Shown: piece by piece, positions 45,945-54,618 of the stretch
Layout: every line of letters starts with the position of its first letter
How positions within the stretch are numbered: the first letter of the stretch is position 1
DNA from: JAJPIG01 sp035531675
GTDB taxonomy: Bacteria; Desulfobacterota; Binatia; Binatales; Binataceae
NCBI GenBank assembly: GCA_035531675.1
Contig: DATKSL010000007.1
Location: 1 to 64,000 of the forward strand
Reading direction: 5' to 3'
DNA length: 64,000 nt
Made by a program: the position numbers and the translations under genes
The notes under the pieces: generated by a model
Told to the model about the DNA's origin: nothing
What the model saw: only the letters and a program-made list of their open reading frames with translations
The model's database searches: none

Positions 45945-47051
45945 ATGGTATCCCGGGCTGAAAAATCGCCTCACGCCGACGCCCGGCTTACCCGCTGGCC
46001 CGGCCTGATCGAGCATTACCGCCGCTTTCTGCCGGTCACCGAGCAGACCCCGGTGGTGACGCTCAATGAAGGCAGCACGCCGCTCATCGAGGCCCCCTCG
46101 ATCGCCGAGCGGCTCGGCCGCGGAATAAAGCTTTACTTGAAGTATGAGGGAGCCAACCCGACCGGCTCCTTCAAGGACCGCGGCATGACGGTCGCCGTCA
46201 GCAAGGCGCTGGGCGAAGGCGCCCGGGTCGCGATCTGCGCTTCCACCGGAAATACCGCGGCCTCGGCCGCAGCCTACGCCGGCCGCGCCGGGATACGCGC
46301 CTTCGTGCTGATTCCCAAGGGCGCGGTGGCGGTCGGCAAGCTCTCGCAGAGCGTGATGCATGGCGCGCGGGTGCTCGAGATAATCGGCAACTTCGACATC
46401 TGCCTGAAGGTGGTGCGCGACCTGGCGCGCCGCGACCCGGTGCGGATTCGGCTGGTCAACAGCGTCAATCCGGATCGCATCGCGGGGCAGAAGACCGCCG
46501 CCTTCGAGATCTGCGATCAGCTTGGCGAGGCGCCGACTCATCAGTTCCTGCCGGTCGGCAACGCCGGCAATATCACCGCCTACTGGGCCGGCTACCAGGA
46601 ATATCGCAGCGCGGGCTTCGCCACGCGGCTACCCAAAATGATGGGTTATCAGGCGGCGGAGGCGGCGCCGATTGTGCTCGGTCGTCCGATCGACGACCCG
46701 CATACCGTGGCGACCGCGATCAAGATCGGCAACCCGGCGAGTTGGACCGGCGCGACCACCGCGCGCGATGAATCGGGCGGCGTGATCGATATCGTCACCG
46801 ACGCCGAGATTCTCTCCGCCTATCGGCTGATCGCGTCGCAGGGTATTTTCGCCGAGCCGGCCTCGGCCGCCTCGGTTGCCGGGGCGCTCAAGTTCGGCGC
46901 GGGCGGCGGGCTCAAGCCGGGCTCGGTAATCGTCTGCACCCTCACCGGACATGGACTCAAGGATCCCGACACGGCGCTCAAGAATCTCAGCAACACGATC
47001 GTGGTCGAACCGGATCTCGACAAGGTGTTTAAAATCCTGGAACGCGAGTAA
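45945..47051 (+). CDS. thrC: Threonine synthase
   Basis: PLP enzyme of 368 residues, the short form. The PLP lysine is in TGSFKDRGM (Lys77), with the phosphate-binding ASTGNTAASAAAYAGRAG and the C-terminal glycine-rich region. It converts O-phosphohomoserine to threonine. Its substrate must be made by a homoserine kinase; no GHMP-type thrB is in the window and the next gene is the likely replacement. Confidence 0.94.
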   Translation: MVSRAEKSPHADARLTRWPGLIEHYRRFLPVTEQTPVVTLNEGSTPLIEAPSIAERLGRGIKLYLKYEGANPTGSFKDRGMTVAVSKALGEGARVAICASTGNTAASAAAYAGRAGIRAFVLIPKGAVAVGKLSQSVMHGARVLEIIGNFDICLKVVRDLARRDPVRIRLVNSVNPDRIAGQKTAAFEICDQLGEAPTHQFLPVGNAGNITAYWAGYQEYRSAGFATRLPKMMGYQAAEAAPIVLGRPIDDPHTVATAIKIGNPASWTGATTARDESGGVIDIVTDAEILSAYRLIASQGIFAEPASAASVAGALKFGAGGGLKPGSVIVCTLTGHGLKDPDTALKNLSNTIVVEPDLDKVFKILERE

Positions 47052-47081
47052 GCGCGCCAGGCATAGCAATCAGAGGGAGCC

Positions 47082-48305
47082 GTGAAGTACGTAATCATTC
47101 ATGGCGACGGCATGGCCGATTGGCCGTGCGACGAGCTCGGCGGCCGGACCCCGCTGGAAGCCGCGCGCAAGCCCAACATGGACTCGATCGCCACCCGCGG
47201 CGAGCTTGGCCGCGTCGCGACTATCCCGGCCGGGATGCCGCCGGGCAGCGACGTCGGCACCATGACGATGCTGGGTTACGACCCGGCCAAGTACCATACC
47301 GGGCGCGCCCCGATCGAAGCCGCCAGCATGGGAATCGCGATGGGGCCGGGCGACCTGGCGTTCCGGATGAACCTGGTGACGATCGCTGCGGGTGCCGACG
47401 GCGCGCCGGCGATGCAGGATTTCACGGCCGGCCATATCACCAGCGAGGAAGCGGCGAGAATCGTCGACGATCTGCGGGCCGCGGTGGCGGGCGACGGGAT
47501 CGAATTTTTCAACGGCGTCAGCTACCGCCATCTGATGATCTGGCGCGCCGGAGTCGCCGGCACCAAGCTCACGCCGCCCCACGATATCACCGGCAAATCG
47601 ATCGAGAGCTATCTGCCCGCCGGCGACGGCGCCGCGCGGCTGCAGGCCCTGATGGATCGCGCGCGCGAACTGCTGCGCGGCCATCCGGTGAATCTCGCCC
47701 GGCGCGCCAAGGGCTTGCCGGAAGCGACCGCGGTCTGGTTCTGGGGACAAGGGCTGCGGCCTGCGGTGCCGACGCTCGCCGAGCGGTTCCATCTCGAGGG
47801 CGCCTGCATCTCGGCCGTCGACCTCGTCAATGGCCTGGGCCGCCTGGCCGGCCTGGAGATCGTCAAGGTGCCCGGCGCGACCGGTTTCCTCGATACCGAC
47901 TACGCCGCCAAGGGACGCTACGGTCTGGAAGCCTTGCGGCGCAAGGACTTCCTGCTGCTCCACATCGAAGCGCCGGACGAAGCCGGCCATATGGGGCGCG
48001 CCGATCTGAAGGTCGAGGCGCTCGAAAGAATCGACCAATTGATTCTGGGACCGATGCTCGAGGGACTCGCCGCGATGGGCGAGTTCGGGTTGCTGCTGAT
48101 GCCGGACCATGCCACGCCCTGCAAACTCAAAACGCACTCGAACGATCCGGTACCCTTTGCTATTCTGAGGCATGCATCCGCGACGAGGACTCCCGACACG
48201 AGTCGGCGCTATACCGAAGCGGACGCCGCGCGTACCGGAATCTTTTTCGAGCACGGTTATCGATTGTTCGATGCGCTGATCAACGGCGGGACGAATCCTC
48301 GCTAG
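47082..48305 (+). CDS. ApgM-like phosphomutase, probable homoserine kinase
   Basis: Alkaline-phosphatase-superfamily protein of 407 residues, like archaeal cofactor-independent phosphoglycerate mutase (ApgM). The opening IIHGDGMADWP metal site, PGSDVGTMTMLGYD (Ser56 as the possible phospho-acceptor), HIEAPDEAGHMG and LMPDHATP metal-binding motifs are intact. A subfamily of these proteins (TIGR02535) located next to hom and thrC has been proposed to act as a homoserine kinase in deltaproteobacteria and Bacteroides. The order hom-thrC-this gene here fits that. A glycolytic mutase function remains the alternative. Confidence 0.8.
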   Translation: MKYVIIHGDGMADWPCDELGGRTPLEAARKPNMDSIATRGELGRVATIPAGMPPGSDVGTMTMLGYDPAKYHTGRAPIEAASMGIAMGPGDLAFRMNLVTIAAGADGAPAMQDFTAGHITSEEAARIVDDLRAAVAGDGIEFFNGVSYRHLMIWRAGVAGTKLTPPHDITGKSIESYLPAGDGAARLQALMDRARELLRGHPVNLARRAKGLPEATAVWFWGQGLRPAVPTLAERFHLEGACISAVDLVNGLGRLAGLEIVKVPGATGFLDTDYAAKGRYGLEALRRKDFLLLHIEAPDEAGHMGRADLKVEALERIDQLILGPMLEGLAAMGEFGLLLMPDHATPCKLKTHSNDPVPFAILRHASATRTPDTSRRYTEADAARTGIFFEHGYRLFDALINGGTNPR

Positions 48306-48322
48306 CAAGACAAGGGGCGACG

Positions 48323-49276
48323 ATGGAGCGCAATCTGGCCCTCGAAGTTGTCCGCGCCACCGAAGCGGCGGCGCTCGCCACCTCGCGCTATATCGGCAAG
48401 GGCGACGAGCGGCTGGCCGATCGCGCGGCCTGCGAGGGGATGCGCGCGGCGCTCAACTCGATCGCGATGGACGGTCATGTCGTGATCGGCGAAGGCGAGC
48501 AGGACGTCGCCGAGATGCTCTACGCCGGCGAAATCGTCGGCAGCGGCGTCGGACCTGAGGTCGATGTCGCACTCGACGCGCTGGAAGGTTCGCTGATTAT
48601 CGCCACCGGCGGCCCCAACGCACTGTCCTGCGTAGCGTTGGCCGAGCGCGGCAAGCTGCTGCGCTGCCCCGACACGTACATGGATAAACTCGCGGTCGGT
48701 CCCATCGGCCGCGGGATCGTGAATCTCGACCGCTCGCCGGCCGACAATCTGAAGGCGCTGGCCGAGGCCAAGGACGTTTACGTCGAGGATCTGCGGGTCG
48801 CGATTCTCGATCGCCCGCGCCACGAAAAGTTGATCGCCGAGGTTCGCAAGGCCGGCGCCGGTATCAAGCTGCTCTCGGCCGGTGACCTGTCGGCGGCGCT
48901 CGCGACCACGCGGCTCGAAGGCGAGGTCGACATTCTGATGGGCGTCGGCGGGGCGCATCAGGGGGTGCTGGCGGCCGCCGCGATTCGCTCGGCCGGCGGC
49001 GACATGCAATGCCGGTTCGTGCCGCGCAATGCGCAGGAGACCGAGGCCTGCCTGGCGGCCGGAATTCTCGACCTGCAGCATCGTTACACGATCGAGGATC
49101 TGTCCGGCGATAATGTGATGTTCGCCGCGACCGGAGTTACCACTGGCGACTACCTGAAAGGCGTGCGATTCTTTTCGGGCGGCGCCATGACCAATAGCGT
49201 CGTGATGCGCTCGAAGACCCGCACGGTGCGCTTTATCGAAGCGCTGCATCGCTTCGATTTCAAACCCGAGTACTGA
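48323..49276 (+). CDS. glpX: Class II fructose-1,6-bisphosphatase
   Basis: Protein of 317 residues of the GlpX family. It has the N-terminal RNLALEVVRATEAAALA, the DGHVVIGEGEQDVAEMLY metal region, a DALEGS motif corresponding to the family DPIEGT metal/phosphate site, the GGAHQGVLAAAAIR loop and the C-terminal RTVRFIEALHRF. It makes fructose-6-phosphate in gluconeogenesis. The Pro/Thr of the usual DPxEGT are Ala/Ser here; the acidic residues are kept. The start ATG is at 48323; the longer open frame is a shadow of the upstream gene. Confidence 0.93.
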   Translation: MERNLALEVVRATEAAALATSRYIGKGDERLADRAACEGMRAALNSIAMDGHVVIGEGEQDVAEMLYAGEIVGSGVGPEVDVALDALEGSLIIATGGPNALSCVALAERGKLLRCPDTYMDKLAVGPIGRGIVNLDRSPADNLKALAEAKDVYVEDLRVAILDRPRHEKLIAEVRKAGAGIKLLSAGDLSAALATTRLEGEVDILMGVGGAHQGVLAAAAIRSAGGDMQCRFVPRNAQETEACLAAGILDLQHRYTIEDLSGDNVMFAATGVTTGDYLKGVRFFSGGAMTNSVVMRSKTRTVRFIEALHRFDFKPEY

Positions 49277-49292
49277 TGCTGGTGTGCGTACG

Positions 49293-49604
49293 ATGAAAAC
49301 CGAGCGCAACACCAAGGTCGCGCGCCTGGAAGCCAAGATCAAACGGCTCGAAGCTACCCTTACCAATGTTCAGGATGCGCTCGAACACCTCGAAAAGCGG
49401 ATGCTGTTGCGGCTGCGCGGCGAGCAGTATTGCCGCGTGTGCGGCTCCGGCGGCGAGCGTCGCGCGCCGCGCAATCCGCCGCTGAGCGAGCTCGAGAAGA
49501 CCTTCTGCAAGGCCAATCACGGGCTTGGCCGCAAGACCAAAGCGAAACCAAAACCGCAACGGCTGCCGCTCAACTGGGAAGAGGTCGAACGGCTCGCCCG
49601 CTGA
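49293..49604 (+). CDS. Small coiled-coil protein with a CxxC knuckle
   Basis: Protein of 103 residues not assigned to a named family. Residues 8-40 form a heptad-like, charged coiled coil (VARLEAKIKRLEATLTNVQ). A YCRVCG knuckle and a further cysteine (FCKANHG) suggest metal binding. The C-terminus is Lys/Pro-rich. The start is 16 bases after glpX, so it is probably cotranscribed. Codon use resembles neighbours. Role unknown. Confidence 0.6.
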   Translation: MKTERNTKVARLEAKIKRLEATLTNVQDALEHLEKRMLLRLRGEQYCRVCGSGGERRAPRNPPLSELEKTFCKANHGLGRKTKAKPKPQRLPLNWEEVERLAR

Positions 49605-49619
49605 CCGTGCGCCGCTTAC

Positions 49620-50795
49620 CTACCCCAGCACGCCTGCCGCTCTGAGCGCGGCGAGTTCCTCGCGCGATACGCCCAGTTCCCCCAACACCTCGTCGGTATC
49701 CTGGCCCAGCGTCGGCGCCGGATGACGAATCTCCTGCGGCGTCCGCTCGAAGCGCGCCGCCGGCCGGGTCTGCCGCGTGCGTCCGGCCATCGGATGCTGG
49801 TACTCGACGACCAGGCGATTGTGGCGCACCTGCGCATCCTCGATCACCTGCGCGGGGCTCAGGATCGGCGCGCATGGCACCTGCTCGCGATCGAGTATCC
49901 CCAGCCACTCGGCCGAACTGCGGGTCTTCAGCGCCTGGCCGGTGAGATCGAAACGTTCGTCGGCGTTTGCGATTCGATCCGCCTGAGTGCGGAAGCGGGG
50001 ATCGTCGAGCCATTCCGGATGGCCGAGCGCCCGGCAGGTCGCGCGCCATTCATCGTCGCCAATCGCGGCCATCGTGATGTACCCGTCGGCGGTTTCATAA
50101 ACCAGGTCGCGCACGTTCAGCTTGTTGAAATGATCGGAATCCGGATAGGTGTAGTTGTCCATCTCCTCGGGCCACAGGAACGAGAGCACCGCGTCGAGCA
50201 TCGCGAGCCGCACGTGCTGGCCCTCGCCGCTGCGCTGGCGGGCGAACAGCGCCGCGGTCATCGCTTGTGCGGCGGTCAAGGCGGTCACCTTGTCGGAGAC
50301 GATCACGCGCACCATCCGCGGTCGTCCGCTGGCGCGATCGCCCTGAATCGACGCTACTCCCGCCGCGGCCTGGATTACCGGGTCGTAGGCGCGCTTGTGA
50401 GCCAGCGGGCCGCTCTCGCCGAAGCCGCTGATCGATACGTAGACCAGGTCGGGTTTGATTCGCCGCAGCTCCGGCTCGCCGAGCCCCAGTCGCTCGGCCG
50501 TGCCCGGCCGGAAGTTCTGCACAAACAGATCGGCGCGTTCGATCAATCGATAGAGCAGCTCGACGCCGCGGCGTTGCTTGAGGTCGATCACCACCGAGCG
50601 CTTGTTCCGTCCCAGCATCGCAAATCCCGGCGCCATCCCGATCGGCCGCCCGCGCGAGCGCCCGGGGTCGCCATGGTGCGGCGGCTCAATCTTGATTACC
50701 TCGGCGCCCTGGTCCGCCAGCATCATGGTGGCCATCGGCCCGGCGAGCATGTGGGTCAGGTCGATCACGCGAATTCCGGCAAGCGGTCCAGCCAT
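49620..50795 (-). CDS. CaiB/BaiF family CoA-transferase (family III)
   Basis: Protein of 391 residues. The N-terminal Rossmann-like part has GIRVIDLTHMLAGPMATMMLADQGAEVIKIEPP, and the middle has the AMLDA segment whose aspartate is the family nucleophile. These enzymes move CoA between acyl-CoA and free acids, typically to activate substrates for beta-oxidation. It is divergent from the enoyl-CoA hydratase gene, with a 124-base shared upstream gap. The acid it activates is unknown. Confidence 0.92.
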   Translation of the reverse strand: MAGPLAGIRVIDLTHMLAGPMATMMLADQGAEVIKIEPPHHGDPGRSRGRPIGMAPGFAMLGRNKRSVVIDLKQRRGVELLYRLIERADLFVQNFRPGTAERLGLGEPELRRIKPDLVYVSISGFGESGPLAHKRAYDPVIQAAAGVASIQGDRASGRPRMVRVIVSDKVTALTAAQAMTAALFARQRSGEGQHVRLAMLDAVLSFLWPEEMDNYTYPDSDHFNKLNVRDLVYETADGYITMAAIGDDEWRATCRALGHPEWLDDPRFRTQADRIANADERFDLTGQALKTRSSAEWLGILDREQVPCAPILSPAQVIEDAQVRHNRLVVEYQHPMAGRTRQTRPAARFERTPQEIRHPAPTLGQDTDEVLGELGVSREELAALRAAGVLG

Positions 50796-50919
50796 CGCAA
50801 TGCTCCTTCTCTTGGACTGGCATAGCGCCGCCGGCGCATAACTGGAAGTCCGCCGCTACTCTTGACAGGCCGCGGAGCGCAGCCGACTCTCGTCACAAAT
50901 CCATCCGGAGGACCATGTT

Positions 50920-51699
50920 TTGGACTACAGGAACGTGATTTTCGATCGCGCCGCGGTCGCCACGCTGACCATCAACCGCCCGCAGGCGCTCAACGCGCTC
51001 AACCGCGAGGTGCTGGGTGAAATCCTCGACGTGCTGCACGAAGTTCATCGCGATCGATCGGTGCGCGTGTTGATCGTCACCGGCGCGGGTGAGCGGGCCT
51101 TCATCGCTGGCGCCGACGTGGCCGCGATGGCCAAGATGTCGCCGATCGAGGGGCTCGAATTCGCCAATTTCGGCCATCACGTGCTGAACCTGATCGAGGG
51201 GTTGCCGATTCCGGTAATCGCCGCGGTCAACGGCTTTGCGCTCGGCGGCGGATTGGAGCTGGCGCTGGCTTGCGATCTGATTATCGCCAGCGACAAGGCG
51301 CGTTTCGGTCAGCCGGAGATTAACCTGGGACTCATCCCCGGGTTCGGCGGCACGCAGCGCCTGCCGCGGCGTATCGGCCTCAATCGCGCGCGCGAGATTA
51401 TCTATTCCGGTGAGATGTTCGACGCGAAGTCGGCCTTCCAGTGGGGACTCGCGGCGCAGATCGTCGAACCAGCCGAGCTGCTCCCGGTCGCGCGCAGCCT
51501 GGCTGAGAAGCTCGCGCAGAAACCGGCGGTCGCGATTCGCCAGGCCAAGGCTGCGATCCACGCGGCGGTCACCATGACCGAAGATGCGGGGCTGCGCTTC
51601 GAGCAGCAGGCCTTCGGCGTCACCTTCGCCAGCGCCGATCGGATCGAGGGCACCACGGCCTTCGTCGAGAAGCGCGCGCCCGCCTGGCAGAATCGCTAG
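50920..51699 (+). CDS. Enoyl-CoA hydratase
   Basis: Crotonase-fold protein of 259 residues. Both acid residues of a true hydratase are kept, in GGGLELALACDL and FGQPEINLGLIPGFGGTQRLP, with the oxyanion-hole GADVAAM. It hydrates 2-enoyl-CoA. The start is TTG at 50920 with a GGAGGA site 7 bases upstream. An ATG at 50915 is in another frame, only 2 bases after the site, and stops after 7 codons, so it is not the start. Confidence 0.94.
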   Translation: MDYRNVIFDRAAVATLTINRPQALNALNREVLGEILDVLHEVHRDRSVRVLIVTGAGERAFIAGADVAAMAKMSPIEGLEFANFGHHVLNLIEGLPIPVIAAVNGFALGGGLELALACDLIIASDKARFGQPEINLGLIPGFGGTQRLPRRIGLNRAREIIYSGEMFDAKSAFQWGLAAQIVEPAELLPVARSLAEKLAQKPAVAIRQAKAAIHAAVTMTEDAGLRFEQQAFGVTFASADRIEGTTAFVEKRAPAWQNR

Positions 51700-51823
51700 C
51701 CGCCGGCGGCCTCCGGCACATTCTATAGCGCTCGCTGAAGGTCTAGGCTAAAACTTGAAGTAAGGAGCGCAGTCTTTTTTATCCGTGTGCGCGCCGGATG
51801 CGAGAGGCGGGACGCAAGCCGAA

Positions 51824-52969
51824 ATGGACCTGGAACTGAACGAAGCTCAACGCCAGGCGCGCGATACTGCGCGCCGCTTCGCCCGCGAGCGGCTGGCCGC
51901 GGTCGCGGTCGAGACGGACCGGACGCATCGCTATCCGGCGGAAATCGTCACCGAGCTCGGACGGCTCGGGATGATGGGCGTATTCGTGCCGGAGAAATGG
52001 GGCGGGGCGGGACTCGATAACGTCAGCTACGCGCTGGCGATCGAAGAGCTGTCGGTGGCGTGCGCTGCCACCGGGACCATCGTCTCGGCGCACTCCTCGC
52101 TTGCGACCTGGCCGATTCTCGGGCTCGGCAACGACTCGCAGCGCGCCCAATTTATCCCGCGGATGGCGGCCGGCGAATGGCTCGGATGCTTCGCGCTCAC
52201 CGAGCCACAGGCCGGTTCCGATGCCGCCGCCCAGAAGACCCGCGCGGTCGCCGACGGCGACTCCTACGTGCTCAACGGCACCAAGAATTTCATCACCAAC
52301 GGTCCGCAGGCCGCGGTCGCGGTGGTGTTCGCGGCGACCGATCCCGCGCAGGGCCATCGCGGCGTCAGCGCCTTCATCGTCGAGACCGCCGCGCCCGGCT
52401 GGCAGATCACGCGGACCGAGGACAAGCTCGGCATCCACGGCGCGCACAGCGCGCAAATCAGTATCACCGATCTGCGGGTGCCGCGCGCCAACCTGCTGGG
52501 CGCCGAGGGCGACGGCTTCCGGGTCGCGATGAAGACGCTCGACGGCGGACGGATCGGAATCGCGGCGCAGGCGGTCGGCATCGGCCGCGCGGCGCTCGAG
52601 GATTCGCTCGTCTACGCCAATACGCGCAAAGCCTTTGGCGGTCCGATCGCGCGCCATCAGGCGATTCAGTTTAAGCTCGCGGACATGGCGCTGGAGGTCG
52701 ATGCGGCGCGTCTGTTGACCCTGCGTGCGGCGGCGCTCAAGGACGAAGGGCGGCCTTGCACGCGCGAAGCGTCGATGGCCAAGCTCTATGCGGCGGAAGC
52801 CGCGATGCGGGCGGCGACCGAGGCGATCCAGATTCACGGTGGCTACGGTTACACGCGCGAGTTCAAAGTCGAGCGCTATTTCCGCGACGCCAAGATCACT
52901 GAAATCTACGAAGGCACCTCCGAAGTGCAGCGGATGGTGATCGCCAGCTATGTGGTCGGAAACCGCTGA
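51824..52969 (+). CDS. Acyl-CoA dehydrogenase
   Basis: FAD flavoprotein of 381 residues of the short/branched-chain ACAD type. FAD-binding segments include CFALTEPQAGSDAA and FITNG, and IHGGYGYTREFKVERYFRDA is near the end. The catalytic glutamate lies in EIYEGTSEVQ. It oxidises acyl-CoA to 2-enoyl-CoA. It starts the acd-mutase-acd group, 9 bases before the mutase large subunit. Which chain it prefers is not known; a role with branched C4-C5 acyl-CoA would fit the mutase. Confidence 0.94.
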   Translation: MDLELNEAQRQARDTARRFARERLAAVAVETDRTHRYPAEIVTELGRLGMMGVFVPEKWGGAGLDNVSYALAIEELSVACAATGTIVSAHSSLATWPILGLGNDSQRAQFIPRMAAGEWLGCFALTEPQAGSDAAAQKTRAVADGDSYVLNGTKNFITNGPQAAVAVVFAATDPAQGHRGVSAFIVETAAPGWQITRTEDKLGIHGAHSAQISITDLRVPRANLLGAEGDGFRVAMKTLDGGRIGIAAQAVGIGRAALEDSLVYANTRKAFGGPIARHQAIQFKLADMALEVDAARLLTLRAAALKDEGRPCTREASMAKLYAAEAAMRAATEAIQIHGGYGYTREFKVERYFRDAKITEIYEGTSEVQRMVIASYVVGNR

Positions 52970-52978
52970 GGCCTCGAC

Positions 52979-54613
52979 GTGACCAGCAAGCGCGAATGGC
53001 TGAACGGCACTTACGCGAAAGCGGCCGAGCGCCCGGCGCGCTTCTCAACCGTCTCGGACCTCGAGGTCGAGCCGCTCTACGGACCTGACGATCTTTCCGG
53101 CGACTACGACGCGACGCTCGGTTATCCGGGCGAGTATCCGTACACGCGCGGCGTTTACGGCTCGATGTATCGCGGCAAGCTGTGGACGATGCGCGAGTTT
53201 GCGGGCTTCGGGCTGCCTGCCGATACCAACGCGCGCATGCGCTTTCTGCTCGATCACGGCCAGACCGGGTTGTCGGTCGCCTTCGATATGCCGGCCCTGA
53301 TGGGCTACGACGCCGACCATGAGCGCGCGCAGGGCGAGGTCGGCCGCGAGGGCGTTTCGGTCACCTCGATCCACGACATGCTGGCGCTGTTCGATCGGAT
53401 TCCGCTGGCCGACGTCACCACCTCGATGACCATCAACTGCACGGCATCGATCGCGCTGGCGATGTACCTGGTGGTCGCGGAGCGTCAGGGCGTGCCGTGG
53501 GAGCGGCTCTCCGGCACCATCCAGAACGACATGCTGAAGGAGTTCATCGCACAGCGCGAATGGATTTCGCCGCCTGAGCCGTCGTTGCGGATCGTCACTG
53601 ACATGATCGAGTTCTGCGCCCGCCGCGTACCGCGCTGGCATCCGGTGTCGATCTCCGGCTACCACATTCGCGAGGCCGGCTCGACCGCGGTCCAGGAGCT
53701 CGCCTTCACCATCGCCGACGGCATCTGTTACGTCGAAGAAGCGCTGCGCCGCGGCCTCGCGGTCGACGATTTCGCTCCGCGCCTGTCGTTCTTCTGGGAC
53801 CTGCACAACGATTTCCTCGAGGAGATCGCCAAGCTCAGGGCGGCGCGCCGGATGTGGGCGCGGCTGATGAAGGAGCGCTTCGGCGCCAAGAATCCGCGCT
53901 CGATGATGCTGCGGACGCATGCGCAGACCGCCGGCGTCTCGCTGACCGCGCAGCAGCCGCTCAACAATATCGTCCGCGTCGCGATCCAGGCGCTGGCCGG
54001 CGTGCTCGGCGGCACCCAGTCGCTGCATACCAATTCGATGGATGAGACCTACGCGCTGCCGACCGAGGACGCGGTGATGGTCGCGTTGCGAACGCAGCAG
54101 ATTATCGCCGAGGAGACCGGCGTCACCAACACCGTCGATCCGCTCGGCGGCAGCTACGCGATCGAAGCGCTGACCGATCGGATGGAGCGCGAGGCGCTGC
54201 GTTATATCGATCGCATCGACGAACTGGGCGGCATGATCAACGCGATCGGGCGCGGCTACCCGCAACGCGAAATCGCCGAGGCGGCCTTCACCTACCAGCG
54301 CCAACTCGAACAGGGCATCAAGACCGTGGTCGGCGTCAACAAGTACCAGATGGAAGACGGCCAGCGTATCGAAAGGCTGATCATCGACCGCGAGATTGAA
54401 AAGCGTCAAATCGAGCGCGTGCGCGAGATCAAGCGGGCGCGCAACGGGGCGGCGGTCGGCGAGGCGCTGCGGCGCGTCGGCGAGGCCTGCCGCTCGGGCG
54501 AAAACCTGATGGAGCCGATCTGCGAGGCGGTGCGCCGCGAGGCGACGATCGGCGAGATCAGCGACATTTTCCGCACCGAGTTCGGCATCTATACCGACCC
54601 GGGATGGCTCTGA
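52979..54613 (+). CDS. Acyl-CoA mutase large subunit, isobutyryl-CoA mutase-like (IcmA type)
   Basis: B12-dependent mutase large subunit of 544 residues with the TIM-barrel substrate domain only; the B12 domain is a separate gene. The substrate-site pair that separates known enzymes is Phe74 (in TMREFAGFG) and Gln192 (in FIAQREW), spaced 118 residues apart with His229 (GYHIREAG) 37 further on. This spacing matches F80/Q198 of isobutyryl-CoA mutase and Y89/R207 of methylmalonyl-CoA mutase. Phe/Gln favours isobutyryl/butyryl-CoA interconversion, and Phe rather than Ile argues against 2-hydroxyisobutyryl-CoA mutase. The start is GTG. Numbering was aligned by hand. Confidence 0.9.
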   Translation: MTSKREWLNGTYAKAAERPARFSTVSDLEVEPLYGPDDLSGDYDATLGYPGEYPYTRGVYGSMYRGKLWTMREFAGFGLPADTNARMRFLLDHGQTGLSVAFDMPALMGYDADHERAQGEVGREGVSVTSIHDMLALFDRIPLADVTTSMTINCTASIALAMYLVVAERQGVPWERLSGTIQNDMLKEFIAQREWISPPEPSLRIVTDMIEFCARRVPRWHPVSISGYHIREAGSTAVQELAFTIADGICYVEEALRRGLAVDDFAPRLSFFWDLHNDFLEEIAKLRAARRMWARLMKERFGAKNPRSMMLRTHAQTAGVSLTAQQPLNNIVRVAIQALAGVLGGTQSLHTNSMDETYALPTEDAVMVALRTQQIIAEETGVTNTVDPLGGSYAIEALTDRMEREALRYIDRIDELGGMINAIGRGYPQREIAEAAFTYQRQLEQGIKTVVGVNKYQMEDGQRIERLIIDREIEKRQIERVREIKRARNGAAVGEALRRVGEACRSGENLMEPICEAVRREATIGEISDIFRTEFGIYTDPGWL

Positions 54614-54618
54614 GAGCG

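Noticed and set aside
47120..48322. Upstream extension of the glpX frame
   Set aside because: Lies in another frame of the ApgM-like gene; the real start is the ATG at 48323.
50862..50890. TTGACA upstream of the enoyl-CoA hydratase gene as a promoter
   Set aside because: The -35 is perfect but the position 17 bases on reads GACTCT, a poor -10 box, so I did not list it.
52979..54613. Methylmalonyl-CoA mutase as the default label
   Set aside because: Fold is right, but F74/Q192 replace the Tyr/Arg pair needed for the methylmalonyl carboxylate. Kept as alternative only.
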